The position numbers and the translations under genes were made by a program. From NCBI GenBank assembly GCA_902612965.1, contig CACMFN010000003.1, forward strand, positions 118,256 to 182,255: a stretch of 64,000 bases of DNA. Reading direction: 5' to 3'. The DNA is from an uncultured SAR116 cluster alpha proteobacterium (lineage in GTDB: Bacteria; Pseudomonadota; Alphaproteobacteria; Puniceispirillales; GCA-002684695). Below, piece by piece: positions 18,167-28,038 of this stretch. Each line of letters opens with the position of its first letter. Position 1 is the first letter of the stretch. A model generated the notes under the pieces. That model ran no database searches and was not told where the DNA came from. It saw nothing but the letters and a program-made list of their open reading frames with translations.

Positions 18167-20564
18167 TAGTAAAATTTTTCTCCAATTCAGCCTCAAGCTC
18201 TTCTAATAAAAAATCCTCAACCTCACCATGAATTGTTTCTTTGCCAATTTCCAAAAGAATAGGGACTGCAAGAGGGGTAGCTTTATTATTAAATTTAACC
18301 TCAATTTTGCCTTCAAACTTTTTCAACATATTATTTAATCTCGATATATCAGTTAAACCCTTCGCAGCATCAATTCTTGTTGCTTTTAAAAGAAAATGAT
18401 CAGGTTGGTGTCTTTTGAGCACATCATAAATAAGATCTGAATTAATTGTCATTTGCCTCTGATTTATATCTGCTCCAATTATATTTTGATTAATTAATCC
18501 AGCAATTACTGCAATAGATCTAAAACTTCTTTTTAGTATGGAGGTCTCCTCAAGCCACTCTTCTAAATCATCACCTAAGATGTCTAAATTAAATAAATTA
18601 TTTATATCTTCTGGGCAGTTTTTACTCCAAATTGCAATAGCGTAATCATTAGCTACAAATCCAATTGGCTTTGATTTTTGTCTTTCCATTCTTTTAGTTA
18701 ATAACATGCCCAGTGTTTGATGGGCTTTTCTGCCCTCAAAACAATAGGCAACTGTGTAATAGCGATTCCCTCTTTTAAAAATTTCAATTAATAATTTATC
18801 CTTTTGAGGTATGACAGAATCATTTAGTTGCTTATTAAGCCAAAAACATGCTTCAGAACCTAGTATATTCCAGCTGTTTTTATTTTCTAAAATTATTCTG
18901 ACTTCTTCAGCAAGGGTGCTTGAAATTGGAAGCCTTCCTCCAATAAAGGATGGTACTTTTGGTTCACTTTTATTACTTGCAGTCACTATAAGAGAATTTT
19001 TTTCTAATTTTAAAAATTCAAGCATCCTCCCAGAAAAAATGAATGTATCACCTTTTGAAAGAGATTGAGCAAAGTATTCTTCTACATTGCCAAGTAATTT
19101 TCCTCCTTTTAATTTTACTTTTATATTTACTGCTTCAACAATAGTACCGACATTCATTCTCCATAGTGTCTTGAGAATTTTGTTTGACGGTCTATATTTG
19201 CCATCAATGCCTTTTACAATTTGATGGAATTTTCCATATTCACTCAGTGAGTAACCACCAGTAGAAACAAAATCCAGCGTTTCATCAAATTCCTCTTTTG
19301 TTAAATTTTTATAAGGAAAAGCTTTTTTGACTATTCTATATGTTAAGCTTGGGTCTAATGGCGCTGATAAAGATAAACCAACCAAGAATTGAGCCAAAAC
19401 TTCTAGGGCGCCATCTGAATAATCTATCTTGTCTAAGTGCTCTTTATTCAAAAGATTTACAGCTGCGTGACACTCGAGTAATTCAAATTTATTTGTAGGA
19501 ATTAGAGAAGCTCTACTCACTCTATTATAACTATGTCCTGATCTACCAATGCGTTGTATAAGCCTATTGACACCTTTTGGTGCTCCAAGGTTTATTATAT
19601 GATCAACACTGTTCCAATCAATTCCCAAATCAAGAGATGATGTTGCAATTACTGCCTTTAAATGTCCTTTGGACATTTCACTTTCTACTCTTAATCTTTG
19701 CTCTTTTGATAAAGAACCATGATGCAAGGCTATCGTGAAATTCTCTTCGTTGATTTTCCAAATTTCTTGAAACAAAATTTCTGATTGCGCCCTTGTATTT
19801 ACAAATATAATTGTCGTTTTGTTTTGAGAAATTATATTTAATATGTCACCCAGTGCATATATGCCGCTATGCCCAGACCATGGTATGTTTCTTTTTGTTT
19901 TTGGTATATCTATGTTAGGATTTAAAAATTTAGGTTGTTGTATGATAGTTGAGTTATGATTTGGATTGTCACCAGAATTTAACCAAAGCAAAATTGTTTT
20001 AGGATCAGAGACTGTTGCAGATAGACCTATTTTTTTGAAATGACTATTAATATTTCTAAGTTTGGAAATTCCTAATGACAAAAGGTCACCTCTTTTGTCA
20101 TTATAAAGAGTATGAATTTCATCAATTATTAAAAATTTCAAATTACTAAAAAACTTTTTTGATGTTTCCCAAGAAATCATAAGAATAAAACTTTCTGGTG
20201 TAGTCATTAAAAAATTAGGAGGGTTATGTTTTTGAGAATTTCTTTTGCTTTGTTTAGTGTCTCCTGTTCTTGTTTCTAAAGTAATATCTAATTCCATTTC
20301 TTTAATTGGGGATTCCAAATTTCTCTCTATATCGTTAGCCAAGGCTTTTAAAGGTGAAATATATAATGTGTGAAGTCCTTTAGGTGTTTCTTTAATTATA
20401 TCAGCTATGGGAGGTATAAATCCTGCTAGGGTTTTTCCTCCACCTGTAGGAGCGATTACTAAGGCCGAATTTAGATTAGACAACCTACTATTTAGTTCTA
20501 TTTGATAATTATGTGGTTCCCACCCTTTGATTTTAAACCAGTCATAAATTTTTGGATTTAACAT
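18159..20564 (-). CDS. Ligase-associated DNA-damage-response DEXH-box helicase (Lhr-like)
   Basis: A superfamily 2 helicase of 801 residues, the core length of Lhr-type enzymes. The N-terminal RecA lobe shows APTGGGKTLAGF near residue 38, TTPESF near 120 and the DEIH box near 148. The second lobe shows TRAQSE, ATSSLDLGIDW near 310 and QRIGRSGH near 340. The remaining half is the Lhr winged-helix and specificity region. It is expected to unwind or anneal nucleic acid at damage sites with the ligase and nucleases. It precedes pdeM with an 8-base overlap and is divergent from the GST-exonuclease-ligase genes. Confidence 0.92.
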   Translation of the reverse strand: MLNPKIYDWFKIKGWEPHNYQIELNSRLSNLNSALVIAPTGGGKTLAGFIPPIADIIKETPKGLHTLYISPLKALANDIERNLESPIKEMELDITLETRTGDTKQSKRNSQKHNPPNFLMTTPESFILMISWETSKKFFSNLKFLIIDEIHTLYNDKRGDLLSLGISKLRNINSHFKKIGLSATVSDPKTILLWLNSGDNPNHNSTIIQQPKFLNPNIDIPKTKRNIPWSGHSGIYALGDILNIISQNKTTIIFVNTRAQSEILFQEIWKINEENFTIALHHGSLSKEQRLRVESEMSKGHLKAVIATSSLDLGIDWNSVDHIINLGAPKGVNRLIQRIGRSGHSYNRVSRASLIPTNKFELLECHAAVNLLNKEHLDKIDYSDGALEVLAQFLVGLSLSAPLDPSLTYRIVKKAFPYKNLTKEEFDETLDFVSTGGYSLSEYGKFHQIVKGIDGKYRPSNKILKTLWRMNVGTIVEAVNIKVKLKGGKLLGNVEEYFAQSLSKGDTFIFSGRMLEFLKLEKNSLIVTASNKSEPKVPSFIGGRLPISSTLAEEVRIILENKNSWNILGSEACFWLNKQLNDSVIPQKDKLLIEIFKRGNRYYTVAYCFEGRKAHQTLGMLLTKRMERQKSKPIGFVANDYAIAIWSKNCPEDINNLFNLDILGDDLEEWLEETSILKRSFRSIAVIAGLINQNIIGADINQRQMTINSDLIYDVLKRHQPDHFLLKATRIDAAKGLTDISRLNNMLKKFEGKIEVKFNNKATPLAVPILLEIGKETIHGEVEDFLLEELEAELEKNFTNA

Positions 20565-20650
20565 AATTAATAAATAGTTAATAAAAATTTGAATAATAGT
20601 TATATACGTTTAATGCTTAAATTTAAATTAAACATTTATTGGAATTTATA

Positions 20651-21340
20651 ATGATAAATCTTTATTACTGGCCAACACCTAACGCTCGAAAAGTTTCAAT
20701 TCTTTTTGAGGAACTCAAATTGAAATATAACCTCATTAAAGTTGATATAAACAAAGGTGAACAATTTTTTGAAAAATTTTTAAAAATTTCTCCAAATAAT
20801 AAAATACCAGCAATTGAATTTGAAGAGAATGGTAAAAAAATAACTCTTTTTGAATCAGGGGTAATATTACTATTTTTTGCAGAAAAATATAATAAATTTT
20901 ATTCAAATGATAAATTAAAGAGATTTGAAATTATTCAGTGGTTAACATGGCAAATGGCTGGATTTGGACCAATGCTTGGTCAGGCACACCACTTTAATTT
21001 TTATGCAAAAGAAAAAATAAATTATGCACAGGAAAGATATTCTAGTGAAGCAAATAGACTTTATGGAGTTTTAGATAATAAATTAAAAGATCATGAATGG
21101 ATTACAGGAGAGTATTCTATAGCAGATATCGCAGTTTATCCATGGACAATGACGCCTGATAGACAAGGGGTGGAATTATCTCAATTTGATAATGTAATAA
21201 GATGGAGAGAACAAATGAAAAAAAGATCTGCAGTTGCTAAAGGTATGTCTGTTGGACAGGAAATGAGAAAAAATAATCAAGTTTTAACTGATGATGAATA
21301 TTCAAATCTATTTGGAAAAAATCAATACAAGAAGCGTTAG
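20651..21340 (+). CDS. Glutathione S-transferase family protein
   Basis: A cytosolic GST of about 229 residues: a thioredoxin-like N-domain (LYYWPTPNARKVSILFEEL at the start, NNKIPAIEF near residue 54, LFESGVILLFFA near 72) and an all-helical C-domain (EWITGEYSIADIAVYPW near 155). The N-TPN-x-RK pattern and W-M-A-x-FGPM-x-GQ in the C-domain match the YghU/Nu-type disulfide-bond oxidoreductase group of GSTs. I use the ATG at 20651; a TTG at 20639 is in frame. It lies 3 bases before the ligase-associated exonuclease, which may only be cotranscription. Confidence 0.88.
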   Translation: MINLYYWPTPNARKVSILFEELKLKYNLIKVDINKGEQFFEKFLKISPNNKIPAIEFEENGKKITLFESGVILLFFAEKYNKFYSNDKLKRFEIIQWLTWQMAGFGPMLGQAHHFNFYAKEKINYAQERYSSEANRLYGVLDNKLKDHEWITGEYSIADIAVYPWTMTPDRQGVELSQFDNVIRWREQMKKRSAVAKGMSVGQEMRKNNQVLTDDEYSNLFGKNQYKKR

Positions 21341-21343
21341 GCG

Positions 21344-22363
21344 ATGAAAGTTGATTGGATAAAAAAGACAAAAGAAGGTATCCAAGTCAAAGATGGTTCG
21401 TTTTTTGTGGACCCAATTTATCCTGTAAAAAAAGCAATTATAACTCATGGTCATGCTGACCACGCTAGGGCAGGACACGAGCATGTAATAGCTACACTAG
21501 AAACTCTAGAAATTATGAAAGAGAGATATGGCAGTAATTTTTGTAAAAAATCAACTGAACTTAAATATCATGAGAAATTGATTATTGAGGAAGTTGAAAT
21601 TTTCCTAGCACCTGCTGGCCACGTATTGGGTTCAGCTCAAGTGGTGATGAATTTTGCGAACCAAGTAATTACAGTTTCAGGTGATTATAAAAGACAAGAT
21701 GATCCAACTTGTGCAGCATTTGAACCTATTAAATCTGATATATTTATAACTGAAGCCACATTTGCTTTACCTGTTTTCAAACACCCAAATGCCAATACTC
21801 AAATAAATTTATTAATTAAATCAATCCAAAACTTTCCTGAAAGATGTCATGTAATTGGCGTCTACAGCCTTGGTAAGGCACAAAGACTCATAAAAATGCT
21901 TAGAAATAATGGTTGGCACAATACAATTTATTTGCATGGTTCATTGGTAAAAATTTGTAACTTGTATGAAAAATTTGGAATAGATTTAGGTGATTTAGAG
22001 CCTGCAACAATTCAAGACAAACCTGAGAAACCACATGATTTTTATAAGGGAAAATTAATATTAGCTCCTCCATCTGCATTAGCAGATCGTTGGTCAAGAC
22101 GTTTCCCTGATCCAATTTTAGGGATGGCTTCAGGATGGATGACAGTCAAACAAAGGGCAAAGCAAAGAGGAATTAACCTGCCATTAATACTTTCTGATCA
22201 TGCAGATTGGAATGAAATTTTAACAACTATTAAAGAAGTTTCACCAAAAGAGGTTTGGATAACTCATGGTGCTGAGGAGGCTTTAATATATGAGTGTAGT
22301 AAAAACAATCTTACAGCTAAAGCACTATCTATTATTGGCTATGAAAGTGATACTGATTTATGA
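21344..22363 (+). CDS. Ligase-associated DNA-damage-response exonuclease (metallo-beta-lactamase fold)
   Basis: A 339-residue nuclease of the metallo-beta-lactamase/beta-CASP type, related to Artemis/SNM1 and CPSF-type enzymes. The metal-binding HGHADHARAGH motif is near residue 35, a second histidine in APAGHVLGSAQ near 92, the aspartate in SGDYKR near 114, and later LSDHADW and WITHGAEEA near 285-310. It follows the GST gene and its stop overlaps the ligase start (ATGA), a tight coupling that marks the cassette. It probably trims ends before ligation. Confidence 0.92.
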   Translation: MKVDWIKKTKEGIQVKDGSFFVDPIYPVKKAIITHGHADHARAGHEHVIATLETLEIMKERYGSNFCKKSTELKYHEKLIIEEVEIFLAPAGHVLGSAQVVMNFANQVITVSGDYKRQDDPTCAAFEPIKSDIFITEATFALPVFKHPNANTQINLLIKSIQNFPERCHVIGVYSLGKAQRLIKMLRNNGWHNTIYLHGSLVKICNLYEKFGIDLGDLEPATIQDKPEKPHDFYKGKLILAPPSALADRWSRRFPDPILGMASGWMTVKQRAKQRGINLPLILSDHADWNEILTTIKEVSPKEVWITHGAEEALIYECSKNNLTAKALSIIGYESDTDL

Positions 22364-23961
22364 AGCGATTTGCTGAGTTACTGTTAAATCTTATTCTAAC
22401 TTCAAGTAGAAATGACAAAATAGATCATATTGTGAATTGGATAAAGGATAGCAATTCAGAGGAAATTGGCTGGGGATTGTCTATTATTTGTGAAGAATTA
22501 GAAATTTCTAAAGTAAAGCCATCTATGATTAAAGAAATTTCAAAGCTGCATATAGACAAGTATCTATTTGATTTATCTTATGACTATGTTGGAGACATGG
22601 CTGAAACTGTATCTTTAATATGGCCTGAAAAAAATATTAAAAATGCAAATTTTTCAAGTGTGACATTAACATATGTTATTAAAGACTTAATTAATGTTCA
22701 AAAAAAGGAAGCGCCAGAGTTAATTTCTAATTATTTAGACAATTTTGATCAAAATACTCGTTGGGCATTTCTAAAGATTATTACTGGAGGGTTACGTGTT
22801 GGCGTTTCAAGCAGACTAGCTAAAACAGCAATTTCAAAATATTCTAATAAAAACATAAAAGATATTGAGGAACTTTGGCATGCTTTTGATCCTCCTTACA
22901 AAGAAATAATTGAATGGAGTAAGGGAATAATTGAAAAACCAATAGTTAAAGACAAGCCAATATTTCGTTCTCCAATGCTAGCTAATCCACTTGAAGAAAA
23001 TGATTACAAATTAATTAATCCTATTAGTTATTTGGCTGAATGGAAATGGGATGGAATTAGAGTACAACTCGTTTCAATGAAAAATGAAGTCAAACTTTAT
23101 TCTAGATCAGGTGATGATATATCAAATTCTTTTCCTGATATAATTGAAAATAGTTTCAGCCAAGACTTTTGTCTTGATGGTGAACTAATGGCAGGTTCAA
23201 TTAAAATTCCAGGAAGTTTTAATGACCTTCAGCAAAGGCTAAATAGAAAAAATCCTTCAAAGGATTTAATTAGAAACATGCCTACTTTTATAGTTGCTTA
23301 TGATGCTCTTTATATTAAGGACCAAGACATAAGAGACAAAAGTGTTATTGATAGGCGAGGGTTATTAAAGGCCTTTATACTTGAAGAAAAACTATCATTT
23401 ATAAAATTCTCTGATGAAGTAGTTTTCAAAAATTTTAAGGACCTCGAAGGAAAGAGGTTACAGTGTAGACAAGATTTGAACTATGAAGGCTTGATGCTTA
23501 AGCTAAGAAATTCAACTTATGAGCCAGGAAGGCCAAAAGGCCCATGGTTTAAATTTAAAAGAGACCCTTACAGCATTGACGTGGTTCTTCTATACGCCCA
23601 AAGAGGCCATGGAAAAAGATCTTCTTTTTACTCAGATTACACATTTGGAGTTTGGAATGGCTATTTAGAAAATAGAGAATTAGTAACAGTTGGAAAAGCT
23701 TACAGTGGCTTTACAGATCAAGAATTACTTAAACTTGATAAATTTATTAGAGCTAATACAACAAATAGGTTTGGTCCTGTTAGAGAGGTAGAAAAAACAC
23801 TTGTCTTAGAGGTTGCGTTTGATGATATTCAAAAATCTAAACGACATAAATCAGGATTAGCGATGCGTTTTCCTAGAATAAAAAGGATAAGGTGGGATAA
23901 ACCTGCTAACGAAGCAGATACAATCGAAAATCTTGAGAGATTATTAAATGTAAGGAATTAA
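22360..23961 (+). CDS. ATP-dependent DNA ligase (ligase-associated cassette)
   Basis: An ATP-dependent DNA ligase of 533 residues, distinct from the essential NAD-dependent LigA. Domains in order: an N-terminal DNA-binding domain (1-200), the adenylation domain with motif I EWKWDGIRVQL near residue 228 (the Lys becomes adenylated), motif III-type FIVAYDALY near 309, motif IV EGLMLK near 375, motif V PWFKFKRD near 395, then an OB domain. It is coupled to the upstream exonuclease by a 4-base overlap. With the helicase and PdeM across the divergent junction, it completes a repair set that presumably handles strand breaks. Confidence 0.94.
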   Translation: MKRFAELLLNLILTSSRNDKIDHIVNWIKDSNSEEIGWGLSIICEELEISKVKPSMIKEISKLHIDKYLFDLSYDYVGDMAETVSLIWPEKNIKNANFSSVTLTYVIKDLINVQKKEAPELISNYLDNFDQNTRWAFLKIITGGLRVGVSSRLAKTAISKYSNKNIKDIEELWHAFDPPYKEIIEWSKGIIEKPIVKDKPIFRSPMLANPLEENDYKLINPISYLAEWKWDGIRVQLVSMKNEVKLYSRSGDDISNSFPDIIENSFSQDFCLDGELMAGSIKIPGSFNDLQQRLNRKNPSKDLIRNMPTFIVAYDALYIKDQDIRDKSVIDRRGLLKAFILEEKLSFIKFSDEVVFKNFKDLEGKRLQCRQDLNYEGLMLKLRNSTYEPGRPKGPWFKFKRDPYSIDVVLLYAQRGHGKRSSFYSDYTFGVWNGYLENRELVTVGKAYSGFTDQELLKLDKFIRANTTNRFGPVREVEKTLVLEVAFDDIQKSKRHKSGLAMRFPRIKRIRWDKPANEADTIENLERLLNVRN

Positions 23962-23962
23962 T

Positions 23963-24157
23963 CTAGCTTTCAGTTAAACTTTCTGAATTCTCGAGCTTAA
24001 ATCCATCTCTCAACGTGCAATTGCCAGTAATGGTTTGCATAAGTAGGTTTTCTTTACACTTCGTCCAGGAAGGTGCTTCTCTGTTGTCCATCATCCACAA
24101 TTGAGAAACTGCTAAGATTACAAGTAAAATTAATAGTATCCATGAAAATCTACTCAT
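23963..24157 (-). CDS. Hypothetical small membrane-anchored protein
   Basis: I do not recognise this 64-residue protein. It has a hydrophobic helix at about residues 4-22 (signal anchor or signal peptide) and a short polar tail with two cysteines (KCKEN and GNCTL) that could form a disulfide outside the membrane. Its ATG overlaps the stop of the YcgN gene as ATGA, which argues that it is real and translationally coupled. Its stop faces the ligase stop with one base between. The function is unknown. Confidence 0.55.
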   Translation of the reverse strand: MSRFSWILLILLVILAVSQLWMMDNREAPSWTKCKENLLMQTITGNCTLRDGFKLENSESLTES

Positions 24158-24609
24158 TCTTTCACCTCTTTATCCCAATCATAAATATATTCAGTAATAT
24201 TTTCCATATTTATTTCTTCTTCGGAAATTACTTTTTTTGCGACTGAATATTTTTCATGTGTTTTTTTATCATATTCTTCTTGCATTAATGGATGCCAACT
24301 TGGAAGTTTTTTTCCTTCATTTACTAATTTGTAAGCACAAGTATTTGGCATCCAATTTAGTTGAGACAAGTTGTTTGGTGTCAGCTTAACACAATCAGGT
24401 ACTATTTTCTTTCTATTTGAATAATCCATACATTTGCAATTTTCTGTATCAAGTAGCTTACAAGAGATATTAGTATAGAAAATTTCATTATTTTTTTCAT
24501 TTTGGAGTTTTATAACGCAGCATTTTCCGCAATTATCGCATAAAGCTTCCCACTCGCTGTGACTTAATTCTGTTAATTTTTTATTTATCCAAAACTTGTC
24601 TTTTTTCAT
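24154..24609 (-). CDS. YcgN family cysteine-cluster protein (UPF0260)
   Basis: A protein of 151 residues with the cysteine pattern of the YcgN/UPF0260 family: CDNCGKCC near residue 23, then CKLLDTENCKCMDYSNR near 50, and further cysteines in PDCVKL and NTCAYKL. This suggests metal or iron-sulfur binding; the molecular role is not established. The following segment LPSWHPL near residue 100 is also typical. It is divergent from mnmC with 44 bases between starts, and is coupled to the small 64-residue gene downstream. Confidence 0.88.
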   Translation of the reverse strand: MKKDKFWINKKLTELSHSEWEALCDNCGKCCVIKLQNEKNNEIFYTNISCKLLDTENCKCMDYSNRKKIVPDCVKLTPNNLSQLNWMPNTCAYKLVNEGKKLPSWHPLMQEEYDKKTHEKYSVAKKVISEEEINMENITEYIYDWDKEVKE

Positions 24610-24653
24610 AGAGTGTTATTGATAGTTCTAGTATAATTTTATTATTACTTTTT

Positions 24654-26480
24654 ATGAAAAAACCAAGTTACATCTCTACAGGTTATTTTTCCACAAATTT
24701 TTTTGAAAAAACAATTCGTTCAAAATATTATGATGATATTTATTTTTCGCCTGAGAATGGAGAAGCAGAATCCGAATATGTTTTTCTTAAAGCTAATAAA
24801 CTTCAAGAAAGATTTTCAAAAATTCCAAATTTTACAATAGCTGAACTTGGTTTTGGAACTGGACTAAACTTTCTACTAACTTGGAAATTATTTAATAACT
24901 TAAATAATGAAGGATATTTAGATTTTATCTCAATAGAAGGTTATCCACTTAAGGAGAATATTTTAAATAAAATTTATGGTAATAATTTAGAGTTAAAAAA
25001 CTATTGGGATGAATTACGTGATGCATTGCCGCCCTTGTGGCCAGGAGTTCACAGATTAAATCTTCAAAATGGTAGGGTAAGGCTGACTTTAATTTATGAA
25101 GAAGTTCTTGATGCACTCAAAAGACGTAATTTTGAGGCAGATGCATGGTTTTTAGATGGCTTTAATCCAAATAAAAATTCGGAAATGTGGTCTCAAGATG
25201 TTATGAAGGAGGTCTTTAGATTAACAAAGCCTTCTGGAACTTTTTCAACTTTTTCGTCAGCAGGTTTTGTCAGAAGAAATTTAGAAAGAGCCGGATTTGA
25301 AGTTCACAAAATTAAAGGATTTAGATCAAAGAAAGAAATGTCTGTTGGCAAAAAAGTTTCAGTAAAGAAAACTAAAAATCAATTTTTAAAATTCTTAATC
25401 ATTGGGGGTGGCATCGCTGGTATAAGTATAGCTCATTCATTAAATGCTAGAGGTTATAACCCAACTATAGTTGATAAATATGACAAACTAGCTCAAGGGG
25501 CTTCAGGAAATTTAGCAGCTGTGCAGTATCCAAGGCTAACAACAGTTGATACTGCAGCAGGCAGGTTATCTTTAGCGTGTTATCGCTATTCTAGATATCA
25601 AGCAAAAAAATTAAATGTCGCATTAAATGATAAATCAATAATATTTGGTATTCCTGAAAGAGAGGAAAAGAAACAAAAAATTATTCTTTCCCAAGGATGG
25701 TCTTCTGATCTTGTTAGAGAATTAAATGAGGAGGACAAAGCAGAAATTTTTAGAGGAAAAATTAATCTTAATGGGGTAGTCCATGATTATGGCGGCACTA
25801 TAAAATCCTCAGAATTTGTAAATAAGCTTGTCGATGATAGTATTGAAAAAATTTTAGGTGTTGAGTTGATTGATATTCAAAAGCATATCAATGGATGGAA
25901 AGTAAAACTATCAAATAATGAAGAAATAATAACAGAAGTATTGATTTTAGCATGTTCAGAAGGACTGAATAATCTTAGGCAGACTTCTGTATTTAATCTT
26001 CAATATACCCAAGGCCAAGTAACTCATTTAGATAAAAGTAAATTTAAAGATTTGCCAAAATCTAATCTAAGCTTTTCTGGATACTTAACGCCACCTATAA
26101 ATGATATAATTACTATTGGTGCTACATTTGAAAAAAATAGTAAGAAACGAAATACTGTATCAGTAAAAGCAAATGAAATTAATCTATCAAATATTCCAGA
26201 TGAGATTTACAACAATATTTTAATTAGTGAAAAGATTGATGCTGCAAAACTGGATGGAAGAGTATCAATGAGGGTCTCAACCTATGATAGGATGCCAATG
26301 ATGGGATCAATCGATGAAAACCTTTTTATTTTATCTGCATTAGGTGCGAGGGGTATGATTATGGGTCCTTTATTAGGTGATGCTCTTGTTAGTATCATTT
26401 TAAATCAACCTATAGGCTTAGATAATGAAATACTTCGCGCATGTGACCCAAATAGAATTGAGAGAAGTTTTCTAGTTTAA
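24654..26480 (+). CDS. mnmC: Bifunctional tRNA mnm5s2U synthesis protein MnmC
   Basis: Carries out the last two steps of 5-methylaminomethyl-2-thiouridine formation at tRNA position 34. The first 235 or so residues are the methyltransferase half: DDIYFSPENGEAESEYVF near residue 25 and the SAM motif AELGFGTGLNFL near residue 63, with DGFNPNKN near 171. From residue 248 comes the FAD-dependent oxidoreductase half (IGGGIAGISIAHSL), with a flavin-binding end SALGARGMIMGPLLGDAL near 562. The 608-residue length is slightly short against E. coli (668) but both halves are intact. Its stop overlaps the convergent amidohydrolase by 9 bases. Confidence 0.94.
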   Translation: MKKPSYISTGYFSTNFFEKTIRSKYYDDIYFSPENGEAESEYVFLKANKLQERFSKIPNFTIAELGFGTGLNFLLTWKLFNNLNNEGYLDFISIEGYPLKENILNKIYGNNLELKNYWDELRDALPPLWPGVHRLNLQNGRVRLTLIYEEVLDALKRRNFEADAWFLDGFNPNKNSEMWSQDVMKEVFRLTKPSGTFSTFSSAGFVRRNLERAGFEVHKIKGFRSKKEMSVGKKVSVKKTKNQFLKFLIIGGGIAGISIAHSLNARGYNPTIVDKYDKLAQGASGNLAAVQYPRLTTVDTAAGRLSLACYRYSRYQAKKLNVALNDKSIIFGIPEREEKKQKIILSQGWSSDLVRELNEEDKAEIFRGKINLNGVVHDYGGTIKSSEFVNKLVDDSIEKILGVELIDIQKHINGWKVKLSNNEEIITEVLILACSEGLNNLRQTSVFNLQYTQGQVTHLDKSKFKDLPKSNLSFSGYLTPPINDIITIGATFEKNSKKRNTVSVKANEINLSNIPDEIYNNILISEKIDAAKLDGRVSMRVSTYDRMPMMGSIDENLFILSALGARGMIMGPLLGDALVSIILNQPIGLDNEILRACDPNRIERSFLV

Positions 26481-27317
26481 TAAATTATGTTTATTTTTTT
26501 CAAAATTATTAATTGCTGTATTTAATTTTAATTTACAATAATCAAAATTCGAGTTTCTCTGTCTAGTTTTTTCATTTAGATAAATTGATCTATTAATTTC
26601 AATCTGAATTGCATGTTTATTCTCTTTTGGTTTGCCATAGAATTCCGTAATGTAGCCACCTGAATAAGGCGAGTTTCTTCTAACTTTTAAGCCTTGTTTA
26701 GAAAGTTCATTTTCAAAAAAATCAATACATTTAGGATGAATACTTTTCCCATGGCAGTCTCCTAAAACTATATCAATTTTATTATTTAAATTCTCTGATG
26801 TGGAAGGCATTGAATGAAAATCAAACAATATATAATGACCAAAATTTGTATGAGCCTTTTGAAGTAGTTCTATCAAAGTTTGATGATAAGTTGTCCATGC
26901 CACATCTAACCATTTTTTTGCTAATTCACCTGAAAGTTTTGTATTATAAATACTTTCACCCATGCCGCATTTTATTGGTATAACGCCTATTCCAGATCTT
27001 GAATATTTTGTAGGTTTGGAGCTAATGTGTTCTATTGGAGGCTCAAAATCATTATAATTAAAATCATTTTTTGCCCTGTTAACATCAACGACTGAACGGG
27101 ACCATACAGCTTTTAAAATAAGATTTTTTTTATCCAAATTCCCAGAAATTAACTCATCTACTAAACTATCTTCAATTTGCTTTAGTTCTGAAACATCAGT
27201 TTTTAGCAAAGAAAAAAAATCGTCAGGATAATAAACGCCACTATGTGGTGATGATAAAATCAAAGAACTTTTTAAAATTTTATCTTCAAAATTTATAACC
27301 TGATTATTTTCAATCAT
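26472..27317 (-). CDS. N-formylglutamate amidohydrolase family protein
   Basis: A 281-residue hydrolase of the HutG/N-formylglutamate deformylase family. Visible are SSPHSGVYYPDDF near residue 18, DVNRAKNDF near 78, FDFHSMPS near 165, LGDCHGKSIHP near 185 and IQIEINRSIYLNE near 240. These are the metal-binding His/Asp/Glu-bearing segments of the family. It would release formate from N-formyl-glutamate at the end of a histidine-degradation route. No hut genes are adjacent, so the true substrate may differ. It ends at mnmC by a convergent 9-base overlap and starts about 100 bases from tRNA-Val. Confidence 0.85.
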   Translation of the reverse strand: MIENNQVINFEDKILKSSLILSSPHSGVYYPDDFFSLLKTDVSELKQIEDSLVDELISGNLDKKNLILKAVWSRSVVDVNRAKNDFNYNDFEPPIEHISSKPTKYSRSGIGVIPIKCGMGESIYNTKLSGELAKKWLDVAWTTYHQTLIELLQKAHTNFGHYILFDFHSMPSTSENLNNKIDIVLGDCHGKSIHPKCIDFFENELSKQGLKVRRNSPYSGGYITEFYGKPKENKHAIQIEINRSIYLNEKTRQRNSNFDYCKLKLNTAINNFEKNKHNLLN

Positions 27318-27420
27318 ATTTTTGTTATTATAAAATATTTTATACGTAAGATATTTAAAATTAATAAACTTGTAAATCTACTTGATAGCAATTATTTCTC
27401 ATGATATCGAGTAATAATTA

Positions 27421-27495
<75 letters not shown>

Positions 27496-27542
27496 CATCC
27501 CATAAGGGTTTCAGAGATTTTGGGCTCTTCGGATTTTACGTC

Positions 27543-27561
27543 TGTCACACATATGTCACAC
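27543..27561. repeat. Paired direct repeat TGTCACAC with 11-base period (left end)
   Basis: TGTCACAC occurs at 27543-27550 and again at 27554-27561, exactly one helical turn apart, 48 bases inside copy 1 of tRNA-Val. The same arrangement in the same orientation recurs at 29020-29038. The shared spacing suggests a protein-binding site, for example arm-type integrase sites, but this is inference. Confidence 0.5.
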
Positions 27562-27571
27562 AGGAGAATTA

Positions 27572-27904
27572 CTAATTATTATAAGTCATCTCCCTCTTCA
27601 TCTGCTGTTCTTTTACATATTCTTTTAACAGTTCAACAGACTTTCTTGTATCGTATTCATCATGTCTTACAGTTCTAAAGAATTTAATTATATATAGATT
27701 AAGAAAAAGATAATCATTTATAGCTTTAATATCTCCTTCAATTAAAAGCTTATCAAATTGCTCTTTAATTTCTGTTATATGAAAAAAATAAAAGTAGTTT
27801 TTTATAGTTAGTTTTTCACCATCAATAGGTGGTTCCTTATCCAGATGTTTTTGAAATTCTTTTAATACAAATTTTTTTAACTCATGTGGAAATGAAGAAG
27901 TCAT
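27572..27904 (-). CDS. Hypothetical ORFan in the tRNA-Val island
   Basis: I do not recognise this 110-residue protein. It is soluble, charged and almost entirely helical in appearance (FVLKEFQKHLDKE near residue 12; KSVELLKEYVKEQQMKREM at the end), with no signal peptide or membrane segment. The ATG is at 27904; no strong Shine-Dalgarno is seen, so expression is uncertain. It is the longest frame in the island between the two tRNA-Val genes. A small regulatory or DNA-binding role would fit an island gene but is not shown. Confidence 0.5.
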   Translation of the reverse strand: MTSSFPHELKKFVLKEFQKHLDKEPPIDGEKLTIKNYFYFFHITEIKEQFDKLLIEGDIKAINDYLFLNLYIIKFFRTVRHDEYDTRKSVELLKEYVKEQQMKREMTYNN

Positions 27905-28038
27905 TATTTGATTTAATCAAAACCAAGAAGCTACTTCAATATTTAATTAACAATAAAATAAAAAGGACACATAAAAGTGTTAGAAAATTGTCCGACTAAT
28001 GATAAAAGATAAATTATATTACAAATAAATTTTAACGA

